Below are positions 32,213-40,159 of a stretch of DNA of 64,000 bases, piece after piece. Position numbers and translations under genes: made by a program. The DNA is from Actinomadura barringtoniae. Lineage in GTDB: Bacteria > Actinomycetota > Actinomycetes > Streptosporangiales > Streptosporangiaceae. How positions within the stretch are numbered: the stretch's first letter is position 1; each line of letters starts with the position of its first letter. The notes beneath the pieces were generated by a model, which was given only the letters and a program-made list of their open reading frames with translations, was not told the DNA's origin and ran no database searches. The stretch is from assembly GCF_017573505.1 (NCBI RefSeq), contig NZ_JAGEOJ010000030.1, positions 38,041 to 102,040 on the forward strand, given 5' to 3'.

Positions 32213-33028
32213 ATGACCCAGCACCCCACCGCCCCGGCCGACCGCTACAGCGAGGGGGCGATGAGCCACGACGTCCCGACCGAACTGCGGCGGCTCCAGC
32301 TGCTGGAGGAGCAGCTCGATCCGGTCACGCTCGCCGTGCTCGCCGACCGGGCGGTGTCGCTGCCGGACTCGGCCCGCTGCCTGGAACTCGGCGGCGGGGC
32401 GGGCTCGGTCACCCGCTGGATGACGCGGCGCTTCCCGGCCGGGCGGGTGACGGTCGTTGACGTCGACACCCGGTACCTGGACCCGGGCTGGGCGACGAAC
32501 CTGGACGTACGCGAGGAGGACGTGCGGGTCATCGACCTGCCGGAGGGAACCTACGACCTCATCCACGCCCGCGCGCTGTTCATGCACCTACCCGAACGCG
32601 AGGAGCTGCTGAAGCGGGCCGCGTCCTGGCTCGCCCCGGGCGGCTGCCTGGTCGTCGAGGACCTGGCGATGTTCCCGTTCGACAGCTCGCCGCATCCGGC
32701 GTGGGCCAAGGTCGCGAAGGCGCTGATCGCGCTCGTCGAGGCGCAGGGCGGCGACCTCGGCTGGTCGCGCCGCCGCCAGCCGCGCGCTTTGGCGGACGCC
32801 GGGCTGACCGACCTCGGGCTCGCGGTGAACGTCTTCACCATCGGCGACGGCGGCCCGACCGAACGGTTCTGGCGTGCCTTCCTCGACCAGGTCGGCGCGG
32901 CCATGGTCGCCAAGGGCCTCGTCACCGCCGACGAGATCGCCGCCGCGCGCGCCCTCTTCGACGAGCCGTCGTTCGTGGACGCGAGCGAGGCGTTCGTCAG
33001 CGCCTGGGGCCGCCGCCCGGTCGGCTGA
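32213..33028 (+). CDS. Class I SAM-dependent methyltransferase
   Basis: 271 residues. The SAM-binding loop CLELGGGAGSVTRWM is at about 56-70, an acidic residue after beta2 (VTVVDVDTRYL), and motif IV-like YDLIHARALFMHLPER. LAPGGCLVVEDLAMF follows. Substrate unknown; resembles small-molecule methyltransferases. Separated by 74 bases from the upstream unknown gene, so it could be co-transcribed. Confidence 0.87.
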   Translation: MTQHPTAPADRYSEGAMSHDVPTELRRLQLLEEQLDPVTLAVLADRAVSLPDSARCLELGGGAGSVTRWMTRRFPAGRVTVVDVDTRYLDPGWATNLDVREEDVRVIDLPEGTYDLIHARALFMHLPEREELLKRAASWLAPGGCLVVEDLAMFPFDSSPHPAWAKVAKALIALVEAQGGDLGWSRRRQPRALADAGLTDLGLAVNVFTIGDGGPTERFWRAFLDQVGAAMVAKGLVTADEIAAARALFDEPSFVDASEAFVSAWGRRPVG

Positions 33029-33075
33029 CCTTCAGCCGTACGAGCGGCGGCGCCGTGAGCACCCGCGTCAGGGCG

Positions 33076-33432
33076 TCAGCGGCTGGAGCGCGCGGTGAAG
33101 GTGTAGCTCTTGACCTTGGCGTGGCCGGCCCAGCTCACCGACGGGGTGCCCGTGCAGCCCTTCTTGGACCAGAACGTGGTGCCGACGGAGCTGTTGATCT
33201 TGAGCGACCGCATCTTGAAGGCGTGGTCGTAGGAGACACAGTGGTTCTTGTAGTGGTTGTAGCCCTCCCACTTGCCGGTGAAGTTCTTGCCGCTGTACAT
33301 GCAGACGTCGTAGGTGCAGGCGCGCTGCGTGGTGGCGCCGCCCTCGGAGGCCTGGGCGGTCGTGGCGCCCAGTGCGGTGACGGCGGCGGCGGTCGCGAGG
33401 CCCAGGCCGAGCGTGCGCGTCGAGAAGGACAT
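33076..33432 (-). CDS. Secreted small Cys-containing protein, peptidase inhibitor I36 (beta/gamma-crystallin-like) type
   Basis: 118 residues. A Sec signal peptide ends in TAQA-SEGG (about residue 28). The mature part has four cysteines (RACTYDVCMYSGKNF, HCVSYD, KKGCTGTP) and one crystallin-like motif (YSGKNFTGKWEGY), as in Streptomyces I36 inhibitors. Exported, and possibly binds calcium or a protease. Ribosome-binding site GGGAG. Confidence 0.8.
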   Translation of the reverse strand: MSFSTRTLGLGLATAAAVTALGATTAQASEGGATTQRACTYDVCMYSGKNFTGKWEGYNHYKNHCVSYDHAFKMRSLKINSSVGTTFWSKKGCTGTPSVSWAGHAKVKSYTFTARSSR

Positions 33433-33826
33433 GGAGGCTCCCTGTCGCGTTGCGGGGTGGATGATCTTGCTCGGCCAGGTTCACAACGCGGCGGTCGGCG
33501 GGTCAAGCGGGGAAAATCCAGAGCTTTGTCCATCGGAGCCTGGACAATTGAGGTGCGCAGGTCAGCAATGGTCCATGCGATGGTGTGATGAACAGCACCT
33601 GTAAGAAGACCATTCGGCGCGGGTGCGCGCCGGGCCTGTACGGGAAGGCCCGGCGTGCACGACAAGAAATCTACTGACTACGCAGAGTAATCACAATGGG
33701 CTCTACGGACCGGGTGACCAGCCTCACGGGACGGGTCCGTTGTTCCGTGACATCGGGCGATGTAACGTTCTGGACTGTTCGTCAATAAGCCATTGCTTTC
33801 CCAGCACACCCCGGGGGAGGCCCCGC
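33433..33826. other. 394-base divergent intergenic region with an orphan hairpin
   Basis: No convincing coding frame. It holds promoters for the I36-type gene (leftward) and the PF10118 gene (rightward; GGGGGAGG ribosome-binding site at its end). A 14-base stem at 33623-33636 / 33647-33660 (one G-U pair, 10-base loop) resembles a terminator but lies about 170 bases before the next gene. It could end a small RNA or form part of the leader. Confidence 0.6.
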
Positions 33827-34708
33827 ATGAGCGCCCAGCTCGCCGAGCCTGACCATCTGGTCATCCAGGCCCGCGACGTCAGCTTCGACTGGTCGGCGGT
33901 GCCGCTGCACTGGATTCCGGACCAGCCGGTGGCCACGCACTTCATCAACGTGCTCCACCTGCTGCTCCCGGCCGGTGAGGAGTGGTTCGTCAAGATCTTC
34001 AAGGACGCCCTCCCGTACATCACCGACGACCGGGTGCGCGAGGACGTGCTGGGCTTCATCGGGCAGGAGGCGGTGCACGCCTCCAGCCACGACGAGGTGC
34101 TCGACCACTTCCGCGAGCTCGGCCTGGACACCCGGCCGTTCGTGCGGCAGGTGGAGTTCATCTTCGGCAGCCTGATGGGCGACCGCGACCACCTGACCGG
34201 GGACCGCGCGCGGGGCTGGCTGTTCGAACGGATCGCGATCATCGCGGCGATCGAGCACTTCACCCATCTGCTCGGCCAGTGGATCCTCGATGCGAAGGCG
34301 CTGGACGAGGCGGGCGCCGACCCGACGATGATGGACCTGCTGCGCTGGCACGGCGCAGAGGAGGTCGAGCACCGGCACGTGGCGCACGACCTGTTCATGC
34401 ACCTGGACGGCCGCTACACCGCGCGGGTCCGGGCGTTCACCCAGGTCATCGCCATGCTGATGACGCTGTGGCACCGCGGCCACGTGTTCCTGCTCGACAA
34501 CGACCCCATCGCCGGCGGCAAGTACAAGGGCGGGCTGCACCACTTCAAGACCCTCGGGCCGAAGGGCCTGCTGCCCACGTTCGGCGAGATGGGCGGGTCG
34601 ATCCGGCGCTACCTCAAGCCGGGCTACAGCCCGGCCACCGAGGGCGACACCGCGCAGGCGCTGGCCTACCTCGCGTCGTCCCCGGCCGCGCAGGCGGCGC
34701 TGCGGTGA
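33827..34708 (+). CDS. PF10118-type 'metal-dependent hydrolase', putative diiron oxygenase
   Basis: 293 residues from ATG 33827. Annotated in databases as predicted metal-dependent hydrolase, but the sequence is helical with Glu81-x-x-His84 (GQEAVHASSH), Glu143 (IEHFTHLLG) and Glu179-x-x-His182 plus further His (EEVEHRHVAHD), a carboxylate-bridged diiron pattern. It is translationally chained to an FNR/2Fe-2S reductase. That would be pointless for a hydrolase but is exactly what a diiron monooxygenase or desaturase needs. Oxygenase activity is inference. Confidence 0.75.
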   Translation: MSAQLAEPDHLVIQARDVSFDWSAVPLHWIPDQPVATHFINVLHLLLPAGEEWFVKIFKDALPYITDDRVREDVLGFIGQEAVHASSHDEVLDHFRELGLDTRPFVRQVEFIFGSLMGDRDHLTGDRARGWLFERIAIIAAIEHFTHLLGQWILDAKALDEAGADPTMMDLLRWHGAEEVEHRHVAHDLFMHLDGRYTARVRAFTQVIAMLMTLWHRGHVFLLDNDPIAGGKYKGGLHHFKTLGPKGLLPTFGEMGGSIRRYLKPGYSPATEGDTAQALAYLASSPAAQAALR

Positions 34709-34741
34709 AGAAGGTGCTGCTGTGAAGAAGGTGCTGCTGTG
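34705..34741 (+). repeat. Duplicated 17-bp unit forming two coupled 6-codon mini-ORFs
   Basis: GTGAAGAAGGTGCTGCT occurs twice in tandem (34705-34721, 34722-34738), followed by the reductase start GTGAAGAA. The PF10118 stop TGA overlaps the first GTG. Each unit reads GTG-AAG-AAG-GTG-CTG-CTG-TGA, and each TGA overlaps the next GTG, ending at the reductase GTG 34739. The result is a stop/start relay made by duplication of a normal GTGA junction. Confidence 0.9.
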
Positions 34742-35815
34742 AAGAACGTGTTCGACATCCCGCCCGACCTGCACGGGCGGCGGGAGCACGACCCCTTCCT
34801 GGTGGCCGTCACCCGGTTCTTCACCGGCATCGAACGGGTCCGGAGCCTGCGTCGTGCCCGCGTCACGCGCGCCCCGCGCCCGCTCAGCCGCGAGCTGATC
34901 CTGCTGGTCCGTGAGGTCACGCAGGAGGCAGAGGACGTCGTCAGCATCAGGCTCGCGACCTGGAACAACGCGCCGCTGCCCGCATGGCAGCCCGGATGCC
35001 ATCTGGATCTGCGGCTCCCGTCCGGGCGTCGGCGGCAGTACTCGCTGTGCGGCGACCCGGCCGACCGCACGTCCTACCGGATCGCGGTGCGGCGGCTGCC
35101 CGGCGGCGAGGGCGGCTCGCTGGAGGTGCACGAGACGCTCACCGAGGGCCGCGTCGTCAGGGTGCAGGGCCCGCGCAACGCCTTCCCGTTCCTGCCGAAC
35201 GAGCGGTACCTCTTCCTGGCGGGCGGCATCGGCATCACCCCGATCCTCCCGATGGTGAAGGCCGCGCAGCGCGTCGGCGCCGACTGGCGGCTGATCTACA
35301 CCGGCCGCGACCTGGCCTCCCTGCCCTTCCTGAACGAGCTGGAGGGCCTGCCCGAGGGCCGCGTCACCGTACGGACCGACGACGAGCACGGTGTGCCCGA
35401 CTGCGCCGACCTGCTCGCGGGCACGCCGGGCGACGCCGCGATCTACTGCTGCGGGCCCGCGCCGATGATCGACGGCGTCCGCGCCGCGTTCCGGGCGGGC
35501 GAGCGCGCCTCCGGCACCCTGCATTTCGAACGGTTCGCCCCTGCTCCGGTGGTCGGCGGGCAGCCGTTCGAGGTCGAACTCGCGCGCAGCGGCAAGACGA
35601 TCACCGTTCCCGCCGACCGGTCCGCGCTGGAGGCCATCAAGGCCGAGCTGCCCGACGTGGCCTATTCGTGCCAGCAAGGCTTCTGCGGCACCTGCCGGGT
35701 CGGCGTCCTGTCCGGCGACGTCGACCGGCGGGCCTCCTCCGATCGGGCCGGCGAGGACTCGATGCTGATCTGCGTCTCCCGGGCCAGTGGCGGCCGGATC
35801 GGGCTCGACCTCTGA
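34739..35815 (+). CDS. Ferredoxin-NADP reductase-type electron-transfer protein with C-terminal 2Fe-2S domain
   Basis: 358 residues. An extra 45-residue N-terminus, then an FAD/FMN-binding barrel (RRQYSLCGDPADRTSYRIAV at about 99-118), an NAD-binding domain (LFLAGGIGITPILPMVKAA; YCCGPAPMIDGV) and a plant-type ferredoxin with CQQGFCGTCRVGVLSG plus a later Cys (MLICVSRA). Same order as phthalate dioxygenase/VanB reductases. It takes electrons from NAD(P)H to an oxygenase; the coupled PF10118 protein is the obvious partner. Confidence 0.93.
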   Translation: MKNVFDIPPDLHGRREHDPFLVAVTRFFTGIERVRSLRRARVTRAPRPLSRELILLVREVTQEAEDVVSIRLATWNNAPLPAWQPGCHLDLRLPSGRRRQYSLCGDPADRTSYRIAVRRLPGGEGGSLEVHETLTEGRVVRVQGPRNAFPFLPNERYLFLAGGIGITPILPMVKAAQRVGADWRLIYTGRDLASLPFLNELEGLPEGRVTVRTDDEHGVPDCADLLAGTPGDAAIYCCGPAPMIDGVRAAFRAGERASGTLHFERFAPAPVVGGQPFEVELARSGKTITVPADRSALEAIKAELPDVAYSCQQGFCGTCRVGVLSGDVDRRASSDRAGEDSMLICVSRASGGRIGLDL

Positions 35816-35885
35816 TCGTGTCCCCGGCGCGACCGGTGATATGCGACGCTTGAGGGGCTTCAGCCAGGTCATCGAGGAGTAGATC

Positions 35886-37361
35886 GTGCCGGAAACGCCC
35901 CACCTCGATATGCCTGCGCGCATCGGCCCGTACCAGGTGATGAGGCGCCTCGGCGAGGGCGGGATGGGCACCGTCTACCTCGGCCTGGGCGACGACGGCC
36001 GCAAGGTCGCGATCAAGGTGATCCGGCGGGAGTACGCGGCGGACGCGCAGTACCGGGCCCGCTTCGAGGCCGAGGTCAACGCGGCCCAGCGGGTGCGCCC
36101 GTTCTGCACCGCGCCCGTCCTGGACGCCGACCCCAAGGCCGACCCGCCCTATCTGGTCACCGAGTTCGTGTCCGGCGCGAGCCTGGACGCGGCGGTACGG
36201 CGCGACGGCAGGCTGAGCGGCGCCGACCTGGAGGCGCTGGCGGTCGGCATGGCCTCCGCGCTGACCGCGATCCACGACGCCGGGGTCGTGCACCGCGACC
36301 TGAAGCCCGCCAACGTGCTGCTGTCCCCGTACGGCCCGCGTGTGATCGACTTCGGCATCGCGCGGCACACGGACGCGACCCGGTTGACCGCGACCGGCGG
36401 CATCATCGGCACGCCCGCGTTCATGTCGCCCGAGCAGCTCACCGGCACGCCCGCGACCGCCGCCTCCGACGTGTTCGCCTGGGGCGCGACCGTGGCGTTC
36501 GCCGCGCGCGGCGCGACCTGCTTCACCGGCGACTCGATCCCGGCGATGATCCACCAGATCATGAGCGCCGAGCCCGACCTGAGCGGCCTGGACGGCGTCG
36601 TGCTCCAGGTCGTCCGCGAGGCCCTGTCCAAGGACCCGAAGGACCGCCCGACCGCGCAGCAGGTGCTGGAACGCCTGGTCTCCAGCTCCAAGTCCGCCTC
36701 GTCCCGGCCCGCGCCGCAGCAGACCCTGCCGCCGACACCCCAGCCGACTCCGCCGCCCACGCCCCAGCCCGTTCAGCAGAACCAGCCCGCGCCCGCTCAG
36801 CCGAACCAGTCGATCCTGCCGCCGCCCGCGATGAGCACCGACGACGCGGCCGCGCTGGTGGAACGGCAGTACCGGCAGGCCGCCGAGGCGGGGGACACGG
36901 CGGCGATGTACAACCTGGGCGTGCTGCTGAGCTGGCGCGGTCAGACCGCCGAGGCCGACTACTGGTACCAGCGGGCCCGGGGCAGCCAGCCCGGCTTCGC
37001 GCAGGGCGGCTACAACCAGGGCGCCTACACCCAGCCCTCGTACGGCCAGCAGGCCGCGTTCGCCCAGCCCGCCTACACGCAGCAGGGCTACACGGCGCAG
37101 GCCCCGGCCCAGCCCGGCTACAGCCACGCCGCGATCTACGCGGTGTCGTTCGGCGCGGTCGGCCTGCTCACCTGCGGGATCTCCTCCATCCCCGCGATCG
37201 TCGCCGGGCACATCGCCTGGTACAAGATCAGCCGCAACAAGCAGCGCGGGCTCGGCCTGGCGATCACGGGCATCGCGCTCGGCTGGGTCATGGTCGCGTT
37301 CTGGCTGCTGGTCGCGTTCGGCTGGTCGCTGCCCGACGAGGACCCGCCCGTCGGCGGCTGA
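35886..37361 (+). CDS. Membrane Ser/Thr protein kinase with Sel1-like and DUF4190-type domains
   Basis: 491 residues from GTG 35886. Kinase domain 14-265: Gly loop GEGGMGTVYLG, Lys44 (VAIKV), HRDLKPAN with Asp138, DFGIA Asp155, and SPEQL. A Pro/Gln linker (about 285-315) is followed by a Sel1/TPR-like unit (AGDTAAMYNLGVLLSWRGQT), a Gln/Tyr/Gly-rich stretch, and two C-terminal transmembrane helices of DUF4190 type. The kinase is therefore cytoplasmic but anchored at the C-terminus. No external sensor domain such as PASTA. Target unknown; it lies just before the polysaccharide locus. Confidence 0.92.
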   Translation: MPETPHLDMPARIGPYQVMRRLGEGGMGTVYLGLGDDGRKVAIKVIRREYAADAQYRARFEAEVNAAQRVRPFCTAPVLDADPKADPPYLVTEFVSGASLDAAVRRDGRLSGADLEALAVGMASALTAIHDAGVVHRDLKPANVLLSPYGPRVIDFGIARHTDATRLTATGGIIGTPAFMSPEQLTGTPATAASDVFAWGATVAFAARGATCFTGDSIPAMIHQIMSAEPDLSGLDGVVLQVVREALSKDPKDRPTAQQVLERLVSSSKSASSRPAPQQTLPPTPQPTPPPTPQPVQQNQPAPAQPNQSILPPPAMSTDDAAALVERQYRQAAEAGDTAAMYNLGVLLSWRGQTAEADYWYQRARGSQPGFAQGGYNQGAYTQPSYGQQAAFAQPAYTQQGYTAQAPAQPGYSHAAIYAVSFGAVGLLTCGISSIPAIVAGHIAWYKISRNKQRGLGLAITGIALGWVMVAFWLLVAFGWSLPDEDPPVGG

Positions 37362-37388
37362 TCCCGCTCAGATCATCGGCTGACCCGA

Positions 37389-37412
37389 CCCCTGACCACG
37401 ACCGGTCAGGGG
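37389..37412. terminator. Terminator hairpin after the kinase gene
   Basis: 9-base perfect stem CCCCTGACC / GGTCAGGGG with a 6-base loop, 27 bases after the kinase stop and 19 bases before the next start. Confidence 0.7.
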
Positions 37413-37431
37413 AGCGGGCGCACCCGGCTTC

Positions 37432-38454
37432 ATGGGGCACCCTGTGTCCGTGCGGCCCGATCTCACTGGAACCCGGTTCCTCGGCCCGGCGGATCAGCCG
37501 CCCGCGCCAGGAGTGTCGATCATCGTTCTCACCTACCGCAGCGCGCGCTACATCGAGGCCTGCGTCGCCTCGCTGCGCAAGGCCATCGGGGAGGTCCCGG
37601 CCGAGCTGATCATCGTCGACAACGACTCCGGCGACGAGACGCCCGAGGTCGCGCGCACGGTGGCCCCGGACGCCCGCGTCGTCGAGACCGGCAACAACGG
37701 CGGCTTCGCCTACGGGATCCACGAGGGCGTGGACCGGGCACGCTTTCCATGGCTGGTGTTCGTCAACCCCGACGCGCAGCCCGCGCCGGGCAGCATCGCG
37801 GCGCTGCTGGACTGCGGGCTCGCCGACGAGCGGCGCGGCATCGTCGGCGGCCGGTGCGTCGCGGCCGACGGCTCGACCGACCCGCGCTCGTGGTGGGGGC
37901 GGCCGTCGCTGTGGTCGACGTTCTGCTTCGCCTCGATGCTCAGCACGCTCTTCCCCGGCAGCCGGGCGTTCGACCCCGAGTCGCCGCGGCCCTGGTCGGA
38001 ACGCGCGACCGAGGCCCGCACCGCGCCGATCGTGACCGGCGGGTTCATGCTCGTGTCGCGCAAGCTGTGGGAGGAGACCGGCGGGTTCGACCGCGGCTTC
38101 TTCATGTACGGGGAGGACGCCGACCTGTGCCTGCGCGCGGCGGCCCTCGGCTACCGGCCGACCGTGACGGGTCAGGCCGCGTTCGTGCACGAGGGCGGCG
38201 GCTCGTCGACCAGCATCGGCAAGCTCAAGCTGCTGTTCACCGGCAAGGCCACCCTAGTGCGCCGCCACCTGCGCCCGGGCGCCCGCAGGCCCGCCGTGGC
38301 GCTCCTCGCGTCCGGCGTCCTCCTGCGCGCGACGCTAGGCCGGGTGCTGTCGGTACGCGCGCAGCGGCAGGGACGCCCCACCACCTCCGGCGATGACTGG
38401 CGCCGCCTCTGGGAGGCCAGGCGCGACTGGACGGGCGGATGGCCGCGCGGGTGA
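37432..38454 (+). CDS. Glycosyltransferase family 2 (rhamnosyltransferase-like)
   Basis: 340 residues from ATG 37432 (GTG 37444 also possible). GT-A motifs: VSIIVLTYRSARYIEACVAS at 28-47, IIVDNDSGDET, ETGNNGGFAYGIHEG, VFVNPDAQP (DxD-like), and the acceptor region GGFDRGFFMYGEDADLCLRA. A hydrophobic C-terminal segment may associate with the membrane. Adds a sugar to the polysaccharide repeat unit or a cell-wall glycan. First gene of the polysaccharide locus. Confidence 0.9.
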   Translation: MGHPVSVRPDLTGTRFLGPADQPPAPGVSIIVLTYRSARYIEACVASLRKAIGEVPAELIIVDNDSGDETPEVARTVAPDARVVETGNNGGFAYGIHEGVDRARFPWLVFVNPDAQPAPGSIAALLDCGLADERRGIVGGRCVAADGSTDPRSWWGRPSLWSTFCFASMLSTLFPGSRAFDPESPRPWSERATEARTAPIVTGGFMLVSRKLWEETGGFDRGFFMYGEDADLCLRAAALGYRPTVTGQAAFVHEGGGSSTSIGKLKLLFTGKATLVRRHLRPGARRPAVALLASGVLLRATLGRVLSVRAQRQGRPTTSGDDWRRLWEARRDWTGGWPRG

Positions 38455-38462
38455 CGGCCCGT

Positions 38463-39299
38463 TCAGGCTCGGCTGCTCTCGTCGCGTTGCCACGTCGAGT
38501 AGTCGCCGCGCCGCCGCGCCTGCCGCCTCCGGGCGATGACCGCCGCCGCGAGGAAGACGGCCACGTGCGGCGCCAGCCGCGGCTCGCGCTTGACCATCGC
38601 GACCAGGTCGGACGGGCTGGTCCGCGCCGATCCGCCGGGCTGGTCGAGCTCGGCGTTCTCCAGCTGCTCCACGCTCACGGCGGCCCGTTCGCGCCGCCGC
38701 AGCAGGTCGCCCCACGTGCGCGGCGGGTGGACGACGACGAACGCCGAGTCGACCACGGCCCGTTCCTTGGCGTCGAAGGCCAGCGAGGACGCCAGGTCGT
38801 CGGCCATCACCTGCGGGAGCGCGGCCAGCCTGGCGTGCCCCTCGCCCGTCACGCCGACGACGCCGCGCCCGAAGAGCCCGCGCCGCACCTCCGGCAGCCG
38901 CGTCCAGACCCGGTAGTACGAGCGGACCAGCGCGGGCCGTCCGGTCATGTCGAGGCGGCGGGCCGGGGCGACGGCGGCCACACCTGGCCGTGCCAGGGCC
39001 TCCGCCAGCGCCCGTACGTCGCCGGTCCGCAGCTCCACGTCGGCGTCCACGTACAGCCGGGGGAAGCCGCGCGCGGCCTCGTCGCCGACCCGCAGCGCGA
39101 CCGCCTTGGACGCCTCGGGCGACTCGACCACCCGGACCGAGTCGCCGTACGCCGCCGCGACCTGCGCGGTCTCGTCGGTGCAGCCGTTCGGCACCACCAC
39201 GATGTCGAGCTCACCGGGCTCGGCCTCGGCGAGCAGGCCGTCCAGCAGCCTGCCGATGACCCGTTCCTCGTTGTGCGCGGGGATCACGATGCTCACCAC
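38463..39299 (-). CDS. Glycosyltransferase family 2
   Basis: 278 residues from GTG 39299, convergent with the previous glycosyltransferase. GT-A features: VVSIVIPAHNEERVIGRLLD at the N-terminus, DIVVVPNGCTDET, and the DxD-type YVDADVELR near residue 90; then GVVGVTGEGHARLAALP and FVVVHPPRTWGDLLRRRERA. A weakly hydrophobic segment lies near the C-terminus (VAVFLAAAVIA). Divergent from the acetyltransferase gene. No ribosome-binding site is evident. Confidence 0.85.
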   Translation of the reverse strand: MVSIVIPAHNEERVIGRLLDGLLAEAEPGELDIVVVPNGCTDETAQVAAAYGDSVRVVESPEASKAVALRVGDEAARGFPRLYVDADVELRTGDVRALAEALARPGVAAVAPARRLDMTGRPALVRSYYRVWTRLPEVRRGLFGRGVVGVTGEGHARLAALPQVMADDLASSLAFDAKERAVVDSAFVVVHPPRTWGDLLRRRERAAVSVEQLENAELDQPGGSARTSPSDLVAMVKREPRLAPHVAVFLAAAVIARRRQARRRGDYSTWQRDESSRA

Positions 39300-39341
39300 A
39301 ACCGCCGAGTATGAACCACCGACATGAGCCCGGAGGAACCA

Positions 39342-39944
39342 ATGGCCGAAGCCCGCATCCTCGCCAGCGCGGACGTCGACGAGCGCGCCTTGATCGGCGA
39401 GGGCACGACGGTCTGGCATCTGGCGCAGGTGCGCGAGGACGCCGCCGTCGGGCGCGACTGCATCATCGGCCGCGGCGCGTACGTGGGGCCCGGCGTGCGG
39501 CTCGGTGACCGGGTCAAACTCCAGAACCACGCGCTGGTGTACGAGCCCGCCGTGCTGGAGGACGGGGTGTTCATCGGCCCGGCGGTGGTCCTCACCAACG
39601 ACATGTATCCGCGTTCGGCGGACGTGGACGGTGGCCTGAAGCGGCCTGGTGACTGGGACGCGCTCGGCGTGACCGTACGGGAGGGCGCGTCGGTCGGAGC
39701 CCGCGCCGTCGTCGTCGCCGGGCTCACGATCGGGCGGTACGCGCTCGTCGGCGCCGGCGCGGTCGTCACCCGCGACGTCCTCGACCACGCGCTCGTCGTC
39801 GGCAGCCCGGCCAAGCGGATCGGCTGGGTCGGCCGTGCGGGCGAGCCGCTCAAGGACGAGGGTGAGGGGCACTGGCTCTGCCCGCGCACCGGCGAGAAGT
39901 ACGTGGAGATCGACGGGCGGCTCAGCCGGGCGCGGGACGCGTGA
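39342..39944 (+). CDS. Hexapeptide N-acetyltransferase, WbpD/WlbB-like
   Basis: 200 residues from ATG 39342 (GGAGGA ribosome-binding site 4 bases upstream; ATG 39324 is the alternative). Left-handed beta-helix repeats (VGRDCIIGRGAYVGPGVRLG; VKLQNHALVYEPAVLEDGVF; TIGRYALVGAGAVVTRDVLD) with the active-site region FIGPAVVLTNDMYPR. This is the pattern of WbpD/WlbB, which acetylates the 3-amino group of UDP-GlcNAc(3NH2)A. Other steps of this route are present in the window. Confidence 0.85.
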   Translation: MAEARILASADVDERALIGEGTTVWHLAQVREDAAVGRDCIIGRGAYVGPGVRLGDRVKLQNHALVYEPAVLEDGVFIGPAVVLTNDMYPRSADVDGGLKRPGDWDALGVTVREGASVGARAVVVAGLTIGRYALVGAGAVVTRDVLDHALVVGSPAKRIGWVGRAGEPLKDEGEGHWLCPRTGEKYVEIDGRLSRARDA

Positions 39945-40135
39945 GTCGCGCTTCCAGATGACGCCCCTTCAGGTCAAGTCCTACTCCGGCCAATGGGGCT
40001 GCACAACTGTGATCCCCGCTTATAGTCGGAGTGCTTTCGAGTACGGGCTTTGTCGAGCCCGGTAGTCGGGGTGGACACGGGTTCTCGGTCAGGCATCCGT
40101 GGTTCTGCTCAACGGGTGGAGCCTGAGGGGAACTA

Positions 40136-40159
40136 ATGCGCTGGTCGTGTGTGTCATGA
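40136..40159 (+). promoter_or_regulatory. 7-codon upstream ORF coupled to the giant secreted protein
   Basis: ATG 40136 follows a GAGGGG Shine-Dalgarno by 5 bases and encodes MRWSCVS. Its TGA (40157-40159) overlaps the ATG at 40156 of the 1623-residue protein, which has no Shine-Dalgarno of its own. Ribosomes probably load at the mini-ORF and restart. A 6-base hairpin (40044-40061) lies further upstream. Confidence 0.6.

Noticed and set aside
33760..33785. GTTCTGGAC half-site similar to the 31435 palindrome, upstream of the PF10118 gene
   Set aside because: Only one arm is present; insufficient to claim co-regulation.
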